A DNA stretch of 64,000 nucleotides from Semisulcospira habei. Its lineage: Eukaryota > Mollusca > Gastropoda > Semisulcospiridae. The position numbers and the translations under genes are program-made. This document shows positions 10,699 through 22,133 of the stretch, piece after piece (positions within the stretch are counted from its first letter, which is position 1; every line of letters starts with the position of its first letter). Below the pieces are notes generated by a model. It was not told where the DNA came from. It saw nothing but the letters and a program-made list of their open reading frames with translations, and ran no database searches. Location: the NCBI GenBank assembly GCA_036245525.1, contig BTPG01000002.1:161472093-161536092 (forward strand), given 5' to 3'.

Positions 10699-11060
10699 TG
10701 TTTCCTCAAAACACATTATCGATGACATTACTGTAAGGAATAGTGGCTTAGCTAGCCTAATTTTAGCCAAAATTGGTTGTGTACCTGTATGGCAGGAGAG
10801 GCAACAAGGGGCGTCATAAGCCTAGTCCAGCATCCCGAGTAGCCTCTTAGCCATGAAAGGTTGTCTACCTCTGCTTCTTCTTCTTGGCGGTGTACTTTGT
10901 GACCTGTCACCTTTTGGCTTGGACTATTCCGTATTCTCTGTACTAGCCTGGAGGGCGGGTCAGCAGTGCACTGTGGAGTGCATAGGGCATGTCAGAGCAC
11001 AGAAGAAGACATGGCCATCCACTACAGCCAAGGAAGTTACCAGTTGTAACGTCTGATCGT
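10699..11060 (+). mobile_element. DIRS-type left-end fragment H
   Basis: TTTCCTCAAAACACATTATC then GATGACATTACTGTAAGGAA is the second type of DIRS terminus, followed by a leader with AATTTTAGCC and a tail containing AAGACATGGCC. The right limit is uncertain and no coding part is recognisable. Confidence 0.5.
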
Positions 11061-11494
11061 GCCACTGGACTCTGATTTCTGCGGCCGAGAGGGTGGGGTT
11101 GCTCCAGCGCAACAGCTTCTACACCAAAATCTCCCTCACGCACAGATTTTGTGGATGGATCTTCATCTTCACCAAATCTGCTTCTTCGTCCTCTTTTTTC
11201 TTCTGCCTTCTCCAGAAGCCCTGCGGCGATGGGGAACGGGCGAACCGACAGGTAGAGGTTACTACTGGGAGTCGTAGCTCCGAACCTGCATGTAGGCGGC
11301 TTGTGGACCAGTGGTTGCTCTTCCCTGTACCAGGGGCAGCAGGGAAGTTCAGCAGCATCCCAGGCGACTGAGCAGCCTTTTTCAGGACAGCACTGCTCAC
11401 CCTAGTAAGGGAGGGAACTAGAAAAGGTGTTCCAAACATTGCCTGCCATACACCAAACCGGTCAGCTTACCGCGGCTGGCGGTTTAACCCTTTT

Positions 11495-14096
11495 ATGTGG
11501 TCAAAAAGAAAAACAAAGAAAGAAACTTATTCTCGGTACGTGGAACATATGAACCCTGTTGGACAGAGATCAGACGCAGAGACCGCACAGAAGAACAGCC
11601 CTCATAGTCAGGGAGCTGGCGAGATCGACATTGCAGCTCTTAGTGAAACCAGATTTGCTGACGAAGGCTCGATCTGTGAATCTGAGGGTGGGTACACCTT
11701 CTTCTGGAAGGGCAAAGCTGAGAACGAGGACAGGATACACGGAGTTGGCTTCGCCATCCGCACCACGCTCCTCCGACAGCTGCCTTCTCTTCCCACTGGC
11801 ATCAGTGAACAAGTGATGAAGCTCCATTTCCCCATCTCCCACACCCGACATGTCACTATCATCAGCGCCTATGCTCCGACACTCACCAACGCCGATGACG
11901 ACAAGGAGGCGTTCTATGAGAGCCTCGACTCCCTCCTGAAGTCCACCCCTGCAAGTGACAAACTCATCGTGCTTGGTGACTTCAATGCTCGAGTTGGGCG
12001 TGAATGTTAGTTAGTTATTTGGGTTTAACGCCGAGCAGGCAACTAAGGCCATCTCACGGTGGGGGCGTGAATGTGACTGCTGGGAAGGAGTGATGGGCCC
12101 ACATGGGCTGGGCAAGATGAACAGCAATGGCCTGCTGCTGCTGACATTGTGCACTGAGAATGGACTCGCCATCACCAACACCCTCTTCAAGACAACATGG
12201 ATGCATCCCAGGTCCAAGCAGTGGCATCTCATAGACTATGTCATTGTCCGCCAGCGGGATACTCGTGATGTCAGAATCACCAGAGCCATGAGAGGAACCG
12301 AGTGCTGGACCGACCATCGGCTGGTGCGGTCTGTCCTCAACCTACACATTGCACCAGCACACAGGAAGAGGCTGAAGCTCACCCGACCTTCATTCAACCT
12401 GGCCAAGCTGAAGCGCCCAGACGTCAAGGAAAACTTCCAGTCCCACCTTGATGACCTGCTAACTGCCCATGGACTGTTGACTGGCAACCCAATTGAAATG
12501 TGGAACCAGTTTAAGGAGATGGTGACGGAGTCTGCCAAAGACGTGCTTGGACCCAAGCAGAGGGTACACCAGGATTGGTTCGATGAGAACAATGAAGAGA
12601 TCAACAAGCTACTGGAGCATAAGCACAGTGCCTTCATCGAGTGGCACAATGACATCAACTCCTTGTCCAAGAAAGACCGCTTCAAACACGTCCAGAAAAA
12701 AGCCCAGAGAGAGCTCCGCAACATGCAGGCCACCTGGTGGGACAGCAAGGCAAAAGAACTTGAACACTTCGCTGAATCCAACAACTCCAAGGAGTTTTTC
12801 AGCGCAATGAAAGCTGTCTACGGCCCTGCCAGACCCAGCACAACCCCTCTCTTTTCTTCCGACGGCTTCACCTTACTGAAGGAAAAAGGCAGCATCACTG
12901 AGGGCTGGAGAGAATACTTCTCAACTCTGCCGAACCTGCCTTCCACTGTCGACCCTGCGGCCCTGGACATGAGTCCCCAAAAGCCGACACTGGATGACCT
13001 TGACCTCCCGCCAACCCTGGACGAGGTCAAGAAAGCAATCAACCAGACTAGCTCCAGCAAGACTGCAGGCATGGACAGCATCCCCGCAGAGCTCTTCAAA
13101 GCAGCTGGACCTGAGACCCTTGATGCCTTCCTCAACATTCTGACATGCATCTGGTCAGAGGAGAACATGCCACAGGAATTTGGAGATGCTACAATCGTCT
13201 CCCTGTTCAAGAACAAGGGCAGCAAAGCAGACTGTGCCAATTACCAAGGGATCTCACTCTTGTCCATTGCTGGCAAGATCCTCGCAAGAGTCATCCTCAA
13301 CCACCTGATCAGCTCTCTATCTGAGGAAGCACTCCCAGAGGCTCAGTGTGGCTTCAGACCCGGCCGCAGCACAGGTCCAGGAGAAATGCATTGAGCAGCA
13401 CATGGACCTCTACGCTGTCTTCATAGATCTGACCAAAGCATTTGACACCGTGAACAGAGAAGCGCTTTGGGTCATCCTCACAAAGCTCGGCTGCCCCAGG
13501 AAGTTCACCAACATCATCTGCCTCTTCCATGATGGAATGGTAGGAGTTGTCCAGTCAAACGGCGACACATTCGCACCCTTCGACATTTCCAACGGTGTCA
13601 AACAAGGTTGTGATCTTGCCCCCGTGATGTTCAATCTGTTCTTCACGTGTGTCCTGACCCATGCAGTACGTGACCTTGAGAAGGGAGTGTACCTGAAGTA
13701 CAGACTAGACGGCTCTCTCTTCGACCTCCGTCGACTGAATGCCAGGACCAAGACCATCGAGAGACTGATCCTTGAGGCGCTGTTTGCCAGTGACTGTACG
13801 CTGCTGATGGTGCACACAGAGTCTGACCTCCAGACCATCGTCAACACGTTCTCGGAAGCCTCTCGACTGTTTGGCCTCACCATCAGTCTCAACAAGACTG
13901 AGGTCCTGCACCAACCAGCCCCGGGCACAAGAGCCCCCCCCCCCCCCCCCCCCCCCCCCACCCAAAGTGTGTATCGAAGGCACCGAGCTGAAGAATGTCG
14001 ACCAGTTCAGGTACCCGGGGAGCATCACCTCTTCTGACAGTACTATCGACAAGGAAATCGCAGCTTGCATCAGCAAAGCCAGCCAAGCCCTGTGTC
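11495..14096 (+). pseudogene. LINE 1: APE-type non-LTR retrotransposon, decayed
   Basis: The endonuclease is visible (IDIAALSETRF, SAYAPTLTNADDDKEAFYES, LGDFNARVG, HLIDYVIVRQRD, WTDHRL), then RT (TAGMDSIPAELFKAAGP, NYQGISLLSIAGKILARVIL, QCGFRPGRST, VFIDLTKAFDTVNREALW, NGVKQGC). Breaks: a 67-bp insertion at 12008, a deletion after FRPGRST that shifts frame near 13375, the catalytic FADD changed to FASD near 13789, and a C tract at 13934-13959. The RT C-terminus is lost after KASQAL near 14090. The family is often mislabelled craniofacial development protein 2-like in animal genomes. Confidence 0.88.
12008..12074. mobile_element. Short SINE-like insertion with target duplication
   Basis: About 55 bp containing GGGTTTAACGCCGAGCAGGC and CATCTCACGG, flanked by the 12-bp direct repeat GGGCGTGAATGT (11996-12007 and 12063-12074), interrupts the LINE endonuclease. 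The motif resembles the 3' part of tRNA-derived SINEs common in molluscs; that is from memory, not checked. Confidence 0.55.
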
Positions 14097-14800
14097 ACGA
14101 CCCCCGCTTCCGGGGCGAGAACTATGAGCTCTGGAACTCGAGGCACACCCGACCCACACTAACACAAGCCTAACACAAACACCAGAAGAACAGTAATGAC
14201 GACATTTATTACATATAACCCTAACAATAATCAAACTCAATCCTAACCACGCATTCACACATCACATTCACACTCACACACATCCGAACTCCCCACCCCG
14301 AATATCCGTTATACACAATACAAAATAACAACAAGATATATAATAAACTAAATGTCCCTAATACAAAAGGTTGAGAAAACTAATATATAATAATAAACAA
14401 ATATCCTAAATAAAATATGAAAGAAAACTGAGGCTGAAAAGCCTAGATCCTAAGCCACCGGACCCCGACGGAAGCACAAGCGTCAAACGCTAACGTCAGT
14501 TAGACCAACGCCTTTGCTTCCACGGAGAATCTATCACAGCACGTGGCTCCTTAAGTAATACAGTATCCAAATAGCGCAATATCAAATATACAATGAACCA
14601 AATATGCTTACTAAAACACAAATGAAGATCGAGAAAAAATGAATACAGTTCGTAAGCTACTGAATCTCCCCAGCGGGAGCATGAACGACAAGTTTGAATG
14701 AAATTAATGCTTTCGAAAACTAGACATTCACAGCACAAGGCCCCTTTAACTAACACGTTTCAGAATAACCAATATCATGTATACAAATAGAGCAAATATC
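14097..14800. other. AT-rich region after LINE 1
   Basis: A-rich sequence with many TAATA and ACACA stretches. It starts abruptly at the LINE truncation with CCCCCGCTTCCGGGG, and may be another element's end. No coding signal. Confidence 0.4.
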
Positions 14801-15380
14801 CTGTCCTTTCTAAACATACCAATTTCAGTGATCTCTCTCAAAGGTCAAGGTCACAGGGGGTCCAGAAAAGGGTAAAAAATAGCCATATTTTGACACAAAT
14901 TGTTTCTCCTCAATACTGTTTTCAACTTCAAGCCCAAACTTGGTACAAAATTACCTGATGGTAAGACCTTTCTATGCATACTAATTTGGATGACCCCTCC
15001 AAAAGTTCATGGGTCACAGGAGGTCCGCAAATGTGTGAAAAATTCCTGTTTCTGATAGAACTGTAGTTTTTATCATAGTTTTTGTGAACTTTTCATTCAG
15101 ATTTGACACACATGTAGCTGATAATAAAACCTTTCTATGCATTCTGATTTAATCACCCCTTGCAATGGTCAAGGGTCATGGGGGTCCAGAAATATTCCAT
15201 ATTTTGACAAAAACTGTTTTTCCTTAAATACTGTTTTGAGCTTCTTCTTGGTATAGAGACCTGATGGTAAGTCCTTTCTATGCATACTAATTTGGATGAC
15301 ACCAAAATTTTCTATCAAACTTACCATAAAGGTTGCTGATGATAACACCTTTCTAAGCATGCTGTTAGCTTAATCTTTCT
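14800..15380 (+). repeat. Dispersed repeat with AGGTCAAGGTCAC
   Basis: CCAATTTCAGTGATCTCTCT, AAAGGTCAAGGTCACAGGGG and AAAATAGCCATATTTTGACA occur in the order seen at 43600-44400. Internal segments (TGATGGTAAGACCTTTCTAT and similar) are repeated about every 100-150 bp. Confidence 0.65.
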
Positions 15381-15451
15381 GGAAATTGTATGAAACATGT
15401 GCTAGTGGTAGTGTGTTGGTTTGACATTTCTCTTGTGTGTGCATGTTGCAG

Positions 15452-15760
15452 GGTGTGATAGAGCCATTCGCAGAACAAAAACTACAGGTTCGTTTCCTGC
15501 CTGGTGTCCCTGAGCGCTTCCACAAGAGTTTCTCCATCCAGGTGGCGCACTTTGAGCCAGACGTGATCCACTTGTATGGAGAAGGTGTGTTTCCCCGTGT
15601 GTCCCTGGACCTGCCCCGCTACATTGATGACAGTGGATATTACGAGGCGTTGCTGGCTGAGGCCAGGGCCAACCTGATGCCGGGCGTGTCTGTAGGACCT
15701 AGTGCCTCTCAGCCACTAACCGTGTCTAGCTCTCGTAACCTGGTGGACGCTCAGCATCAT
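15452..15760 (+). CDS. HYDIN: HYDIN exon 3 of window
   Basis: One hundred and three codons, phase 0 at both ends, between acceptor TGTTGCAG and donor GTATGT. It completes an ASH domain: GVIEPFAEQKLQVRFLPGVPE, then a strand ending VIHLYGEGVFPRVSLDLPR. The GEG-x-x-P-x-x-x-L-x-x-P ending is a recurrent HYDIN domain boundary. The C-terminal third (DDSGYYEALLAEARANLMPG and a Ser-rich run) looks like an inter-domain linker. Confidence 0.92.
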
Positions 15761-15977
15761 GTATGTACACACTGTAAACATTAAAGATTCAAGAAAAGTT
15801 TATGTACCATGTTGACAGTGTCAATTAGGACTGTGTCATAGTGCTGAATTCACACATTCACAACCGTTCAACAACATACATGCATAAGATAATTAAGTAT
15901 CTTCAAGAAACCACTAAAATGAGATCAGATGTGCGTATACCCTAAACGATCTTTAATATAACTTTGCACCCACACAC

Positions 15978-16297
<320 letters not shown>

Positions 16298-16482
16298 AGT
16301 TGGCTTTTCATTGTGAGATCAGAGCCATCAAATATATGGTGATGTTCTTGGTTACCTACAAAAGCCTGAAAAGCGTCATGTAACTAGTAATTTAGTAGAT
16401 ATGTCCTCAGTTTGATCGTTCTGTTGCTGTCTGTTATATAGGTAGAAACAGGGTTAGTGATGTGTGCACTGTGGTTACACAG

Positions 16483-16751
16483 GTAGAGACAGTGCCAACA
16501 GACCTTGAGATCCAGATGGAGGTGGAACGGCTGGCTGTCCGTGACTTTGCACTGCAGCAACAGAAGCACACCTCCATTGTGCGGTCCTCACAGGAAATAG
16601 GTGCTATTGTACAGGAACAGCCAGCCAGTGCCACCAACATCAATACATCCGGCAGCAACACTGCCAACATCAACGCCAACTCCTCTTTCCACATTGTCCC
16701 CACCCCTCCCACTGCTGGTACAGCCGAGGGACAGCGACGACGAAAACTCAA
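16483..16751 (+). CDS. HYDIN: HYDIN exon 4 of window
   Basis: The exon is 269 nt, starting in phase 0 after TTACACAG and ending in phase 2 before GTAAGT. DLEIQMEVERLAVRDFALQ is a predicted charged helix; the second half is low-complexity Asn/Ser/Thr sequence and then the basic run GQRRRKLK, so most of it is linker rather than ASH fold. The final AA joins the first G of exon 5 to make a Lys codon. A (CA)n tract starts 14 bp after the donor. Confidence 0.9.
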
Positions 16752-16752
16752 G

Positions 16753-16763
16753 TAAGTCCTGTA

Positions 16764-16836
<73 letters not shown>

Positions 16837-16881
16837 AATCCTGTATCACACACTTACAATTAAGTCTTGTATTACACCCGT

Positions 16882-16970
<89 letters not shown>

Positions 16971-17058
16971 TCATGTATAAGGCACGCACACAAGTGATTA
17001 TGTATAACACATGCACAAAAGCAGTTATATATCACACACGGCATAAGTAGGTCATATA

Positions 17059-17138
<80 letters not shown>

Positions 17139-17207
17139 GTAAGTCATGCTTCATGCACATGTCATTTATCTCACACACAGACACACACACACACACACAC
17201 ACACACA
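16753..17207. repeat. (CA)n arrays with donor-like spacers
   Basis: Four CA tracts (about 16767-16833, 16881-16966, 17061-17137, 17178-17207) are separated by short spacers. Several spacers resemble the exon 4 donor context, for example AAGTAAGTCATG at 17137 against AAGTAAGTCCTG at the real site. Confidence 0.8.
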
Positions 17208-17416
17208 ATATGTCATATATCAGAATGTCAATACATCAAGACAATGACATTGATAATGACAATGCAATTCGTACATGTACACACATTTCTGACTACATAT
17301 AAAAGTATATCAAGAAATTTATGGTACAGATACAATGTATGTTTTATCATGATGTGGCTTCAAAGTCTTAGTATAAACCCTACCAGTGCATAGACTTATG
17401 GCTTTATATTGTGCAG

Positions 17417-17690
17417 GCCGCGACTGCCTGAGTACTTGCTGGACTTTGGCTATGTGGTGCTGGGGACACACAGGACACACATAGTGCGAGCCACAAACAC
17501 CGGCTGGTACCCGGTGTCCTTTAAAATGGAGCGTGGCAGCATCCACAACATGGGATTCATTGTGGAACTGGACCGTGTCCGGAACCTGCCTGGTGCACCT
17601 GACAACGAGACTGTGGACTTTGTTGTCACCTTTGACCCGCGCGCAGCCAACCTGCAGCTGGGACCTGTGGAGGCTGCGGTTCCTATTCAT
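17417..17690 (+). CDS. HYDIN: HYDIN exon 5 of window
   Basis: The exon is 274 nt, between GTGCAG and GTATGT. YLLDFGYVVLGTHRTHIV followed by NTGWYPVSF is a strong ASH signature (hydrophobic strand, x-G-x, T-x-x-V strand, N-x-G/S). ELDRVRNLPGAPDNETVDF and FDPRAANLQLGPVEAAVPI follow, in the order seen in animal HYDIN. It returns the reading frame to phase 0. Confidence 0.95.
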
Positions 17691-17769
17691 GTATGTAGTT
17701 GTGTCAAGTGATTAAAAATGGATTTTACCTGATAAAAGTCTTCATCATTCTACATGTACATATAAAAGA

Positions 17770-18235
17770 ATAACCCTGTTCCCTTCCATTGCCGTATCCT
17801 ACACAGCAGCTGTACAAGTTTCCTTCCATTGCCATATTCGACATTCCGCCGTGAAATGGCCTTTGTTTTTTCTAATAACTAACATTCTTCATAGCTTCTG
17901 TTTTTTTTAATAACTAACTAACATTTTCTTCATAGCTACTGTTTTTTCTAATAACTAACATATTCTTCATAGCTACTGTTCAAGTTTCATTCCATTGCCA
18001 TATTCTACACAGCAACTGTGCAAGTTCCCTTCCATTGCCATATTCTAAACAGCTACAGCACAAGTTCCCTTCTATTTTTATATTTTAAACAGCAGTTGTA
18101 CAAGTTCCCTGCCATTGCCACATTTTACGTATGAACTGTACAAGTTCTCTTCCATTGTCATATTAGATGTATAAACAGTAACTGCACAAGTTCCCTTGCA
18201 GTGAGTTGCAGCACCATATTTTACCGGTACATAGG
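17770..18235 (+). repeat. Degenerate 43-bp minisatellite in intron 5
   Basis: Units share TTCCCTTCCATTGCCATATT and ACAGCAACTGTGCAAG, so each holds a pyrimidine-rich run before a CAG. About nine diverged units. Confidence 0.7.
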
Positions 18236-18642
18236 AACTGTGCACGTTCATGGCTAGTCACTTATCAAGCCCAACCAATCAAGCCCAACCAGTTGCAAGT
18301 TGCACAGATTCACATCAGTCCCTGCAGTGTGTATGCAGGTCTCATGAGAATCTATGCCTCTTGCTGTCAAAACAAGACCTGCCTGGCATTTCAGGTTGAA
18401 GGAAATGATGTAGCCTGATAAGTCTGTGACTTGCATTGCAACTTGGGGGAAATGATGTAGGATAAGTCTGTGACTGGCATTTTCAGATTGAGGGAAATCA
18501 AGCAGTAACATTTTCATTACGCTCAGATTTTTGAGGTTGGTCTTATGTTCAGATTGTGGTGTTCACTTTTCTTGTATCAATTGTCAGATTGTGAACAGGC
18601 TCTGCTACTGTATATACTGTACCATGCTGTCTGTGTTGTCAG

Positions 18643-18837
18643 ATTGTAAACGGGCCCCAGGTAGCACTGCGTCTGCGAGCGCATGTGACCATGCCGGACA
18701 TGGAGATCTCAGATGACGTGCTGGAGTTCCAGGAGGTGAAGTGTGGGGAGTGTCGTGTCGTCACCGTCCAGATCCATAACCACCAGCATGTGCGTTGTGA
18801 CTGGATATCCGGACATGATGACGAGGAAAAAAAACAT
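18643..18837 (+). CDS. HYDIN: HYDIN exon 6 of window
   Basis: Sixty-five codons, phase 0 at both ends, from TTGTCAG to GTGAGA. It contains the end of one ASH domain (IVNGPQVALRLRAHVTMPDM) and the start of the next (LEFQEVKCGECRVVTVQIHN then VRCDW). It ends in the charged run HDDEEKKH. Near-copies of its acceptor and first bases occur upstream at 18487, 18553 and 18588. Confidence 0.92.
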
Positions 18838-18929
18838 GTGAGAGAGAGATTATCTTCAGATTTTTTTTAATTTGTGGCATCTTTCTGATTTCCACGTTAG
18901 AACTTGGTTTAAATGACAAATTCCAAATG

Positions 18930-19676
18930 GTTGTGCAGATAAGTTAGGTTCCTGGTCTCCTTGCTTACAGACACATGCACTGTGCAGATAAGTCAGGTTC
19001 CTGGTTCCCTCGCTTACAGACACATGCACTGTGCAGATAAGTCATGCTTCCTGGTGTTCTCGCTTACAGACAGATGCACTGTGCAGATAAGTCATGCTTC
19101 CTGGTGCTCTCGCTTTCAGACAGATGCACTGTGCAGATAAGTCATGCTTACTGGTGCCCTCTCTTACAGACACATGCACTGTGAAGATAAGTCAAGTTCC
19201 TGGTCCCCTTGCTTACAGACACATGCACTGTGCAGATATGTCTTGGTTCCTGGTCCCCTCACTTGCAGATGCATACGCTGTGCAGATAAGTCATTGTTCC
19301 TGGTCCCCTCGCTTACAGACAAATGCACTGTTCTGATAAGTCAGGTTCCTGGTCCCCTCATTTATAGATGTATATGCTGTGCAGAAAAGTCAGATTTCTG
19401 GTCCCCTTGCTTACAGACACATGCACTGTGAAGGTAAGTCAGGTTTCTGGTCCCCTTGCTTACAGACACATACACTGTGCAGATAAGTCAGGTTTTTGGT
19501 CCCCTTGCTTACAGACACATGCACTGTGCAGATAAGTCAGGTTTCTGTCCCCCTTGCTTACAGACATATGCACTGTGCAGATAAGTCATGTTTCTGTTCC
19601 CCTTGCTTACAGACACATGCACTGTGCAGATATGTCAGGTTTCTAGTTCCCTTGCTTACAGGCCGATGCACAGGAG
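18930..19676 (+). repeat. 49-bp minisatellite in intron 6
   Basis: About fifteen units of TTCCTGGTCCCCTTGCTTAC then AGACACATGCACTGTGCAGA and TAAGTCAGG. Each has an acceptor-like CTTGCTTACAG. It starts about 90 bp after the exon 6 donor. Confidence 0.88.
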
Positions 19677-20544
19677 AATGTATTACATAGAAGTTAAATA
19701 TACACACAAAGGCTGCTTTGGATGGTGATTTTGATGCAGATGACTGATCTATATTCTGTTGCTTCAACACAGTCATGCACACACTCAGCCCCGTCCAGCT
19801 AGACTGGCAGGTGCAGCACCATGGCAGTTGAACACTAGTGCTAGATTAGCGTTGTTTACTTTGTGTTCGATCCATAGGCTGCACTTGATTATTGTTGCCA
19901 CTGAGCTGGTTTACCTAACCCTGTAGAAGGTGTATATGCACATGGTTTTTGCAGACTGCCCATTCATGCCAAGATGCATTATGTACACAGACCAAATGGA
20001 ATGGTAGTGTGCAAAAACCACGTATACATATGCCCTGTGTATATCTTCACCCTCTGCAGGGTGAGGTATCCTAACTCAGCATTATTGTCTGTTATGCAGA
20101 TTGTGTTGGATCAATAGGATGCACTTGATCATACAAATTGTGTTGGATCAAAAGGATGTGCTTGATCATTATTTATATTCTAAAAGTACCAATCTTGTTT
20201 ATTCCAATGCTTACATCAGAAATAAATGAGGATTTTCTGGGATTTTATTTTTGCAGCTATCTGAGCGAACTCTGAGGGTAATGGTTGTTTTAACAATGCT
20301 TGACCCCTTGCATCCACTTCAGTTACACATTACCTGCATACAGCATTGCTTACCCCCTTATAACTGCATGTGTTACACAGATTATCTTTCAGTTTGATTT
20401 AGCATGGTTATGACGTTCAGTGAGTGATGGAAGCACATGCCGCATGTATGTCTACATTTATGAGCATGTGCATGTCTGCATTATCCTGCTTACCCCTTCA
20501 GTACCGTTGTGGAGGAACGTTAATGTCTCATTCTGCAGTTCTTC
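19677..20544. other. Part of intron 6
   Basis: No gene. An imperfect inverted repeat spans about 19920-20066 (GTATATGCACATGGTTTTTG and a matching complement near 20005-20030). The rest is AT-rich. Confidence 0.45.
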
Positions 20545-20745
20545 TTAACCCATAGTGCCCTAAGGCAGAAATCCCCAAATGTTGGAAGTTGTCCTCTGAA
20601 GACTAGATTACAATCCAGGAGACAGATCAACCATGATAGGTGGTGTCAAAATAGCTTGGTGTCCATAGTCGCAAAGCTATACTGGCATCACCCTTGAACT
20701 ATCATGGTCAAGCCATGTCTTGCTATGGTTTGTTGGGGTATTCGA
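20545..20745. mobile_element. Palindromic MITE, divergent copy
   Basis: Starts TTAACCCATAGTGCCC; the hairpin arms AAATAGCTTGGTG / AAGCTATACTGGC are diverged and the right end is not clear. Confidence 0.55.
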
Positions 20746-21026
20746 CCAACATGTCCTCTTCCAGTTTGCTGACTGGGTATAGTCATATGTACATATGTTT
20801 TCAAATCGCTTGTTATCAGTTGTTGGATTTTTTTAAATCTTGGATGCAAGGTTTTGTTTCATTGTTTTGTTTTTGTTTTCTTCCTGAACTGTTAATGATT
20901 GTTGGCATGGTTATTCACACTACATTTTCAGTGTATTGTTTTACACAGTTTCAGTTGCTTTTGCTTCTGAAAGGTTGTGGTACATATATAAATATAGATA
21001 TAGATATATTTTTTTTACAATTTAAA

Positions 21027-21348
21027 GCAAAGGCATCACCCAAAGCCCAAAATGCACTCGATCAGAGTAGCTCTAAGGGTTGTAATTTTATATTTCAATC
21101 TGAGAGTGCTCTGTTGCACTAATGCCATGGAATTCCAGGCTGGTGAGCTTACATTGCATCATCAGGACATCAGCTGCCCTTTTTGTGACTCAAGGGCAGC
21201 TGATGTCCTGATGGTGCAATGCAAGCTGGCCAGCCTGGAATTCCATGGCATTAGTGCAGCAGAGCACTCTCAGAATTTAAATATAACATTACATAGCTTG
21301 GAGCTACTCGGATTGAGTGCACTTTTTGCTTTGGGCAAAGCGGCAATG
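21027..21348. mobile_element. Fold-back element with about 150-bp arms
   Basis: The left arm (about 21027-21182) and right arm (21193-21348) are complementary with some mismatches, around a loop TTTTGTGACTCA. Strong matched blocks are CTAATGCCATGGAATTCCAG and AGGGCAGCTGATGTCCTGAT. No ORF. It could be a MITE or an inverted duplication. Confidence 0.8.
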
Positions 21349-22009
21349 CCATTGTCTGAAATAAAAAATAAATGCACCACAGATTGCCTAGGTTGTTGCC
21401 TTTCCAAAATTTGTCTGTCTTCTTCTGCTGAACCCTTACATAAAGCGTTAGGGATGCATTTTGCGCTATTCTAGGGGTGCTACCAGTAAATCTGGAGGTG
21501 CCTTCTAGAACTGGCACTCTGTTTGCAATTTGTCAGGTTATGCCATATGTCAAACTGATGAGCCCCCCCCCCCCCCCCCCCCACCCCTTCCCTGGGGTGA
21601 AACATGTCGCAGGTGGCAAACCTAAATCTACCCGATAGCAGGTCCAATGTCTATATTCATACCCTCCCTGGGAGTGGGGAGGCCTGGATATAGTCAAGTG
21701 GACTGTGGGCTGCCTGGGGGTAGTCCCTATTGCTTTTTGCAATGCGTGTTTCAGTGGAAGGCTCAAAATGATAGGTCTGTCATTCCTTCTCTCCCATCCC
21801 CCCTCTTTTCTAGATCTAGTGAGCCTTGCAGTCACAACAAGATGGGAATGTTGGCCTCACACCGTATTGATGGCTATCATGGAGAAAGAGTTGTTTAACT
21901 CCTTTGCCTGTTGACAGTGCCAGTGGCTGCATGCAGTTAATCAAACTGCCAAATGTACTTTAACCCCATTGCCAGAACAAAAAGGGAGACACAAATGCAA
22001 GAAGCGTAG
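21349..22009. other. Part of intron 6 with a C tract
   Basis: Unique sequence with a run of Cs at about 21566-21581. No coding signal that I can support. Confidence 0.4.
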
Positions 22010-22133
22010 ATCTTTATAAGCCTCCGCAGTTGCAGGGGCTCATGAGGTTCTGTGCCTCGCGCGGTCACCATTTTATGTCCATATTTTTTTTGTTTCTTTC
22101 CTCATGAGGTTCTGTGCCTCACACGGTCACCTT
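22010..22133 (+). repeat. 60-bp minisatellite, left part
   Basis: About two units containing CATGAGGTTCTGTGCCTC and TTTTTGTTTCTTTCCTC. The array continues at 23399 after the insertion of element I. Confidence 0.8.

Noticed and set aside
10853..11056. Small ORF with a signal-peptide-like Leu run
   Set aside because: Lies in DIRS-like leader sequence and has no conserved motif or splice context.
12236..12790. 184-codon minus-strand ORF
   Set aside because: Shadow of the LINE 1 coding strand; no domain.
16601..17134. Thr/His or Cys/Val repeat proteins on both strands
   Set aside because: Translations of (CA)n microsatellites.
18930..19676. Regular repeat with spacers, CRISPR-like at first sight
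   Set aside because: Units are contiguous and diverge gradually, in a eukaryotic intron; a minisatellite.
19770..19829. Possible extra HYDIN exon (CAACACAG then MHTLSPVQLDWQV)
   Set aside because: It resembles an ASH strand faintly, but exons 6 and 7 already join correctly and the frame ends in TGA with no donor.
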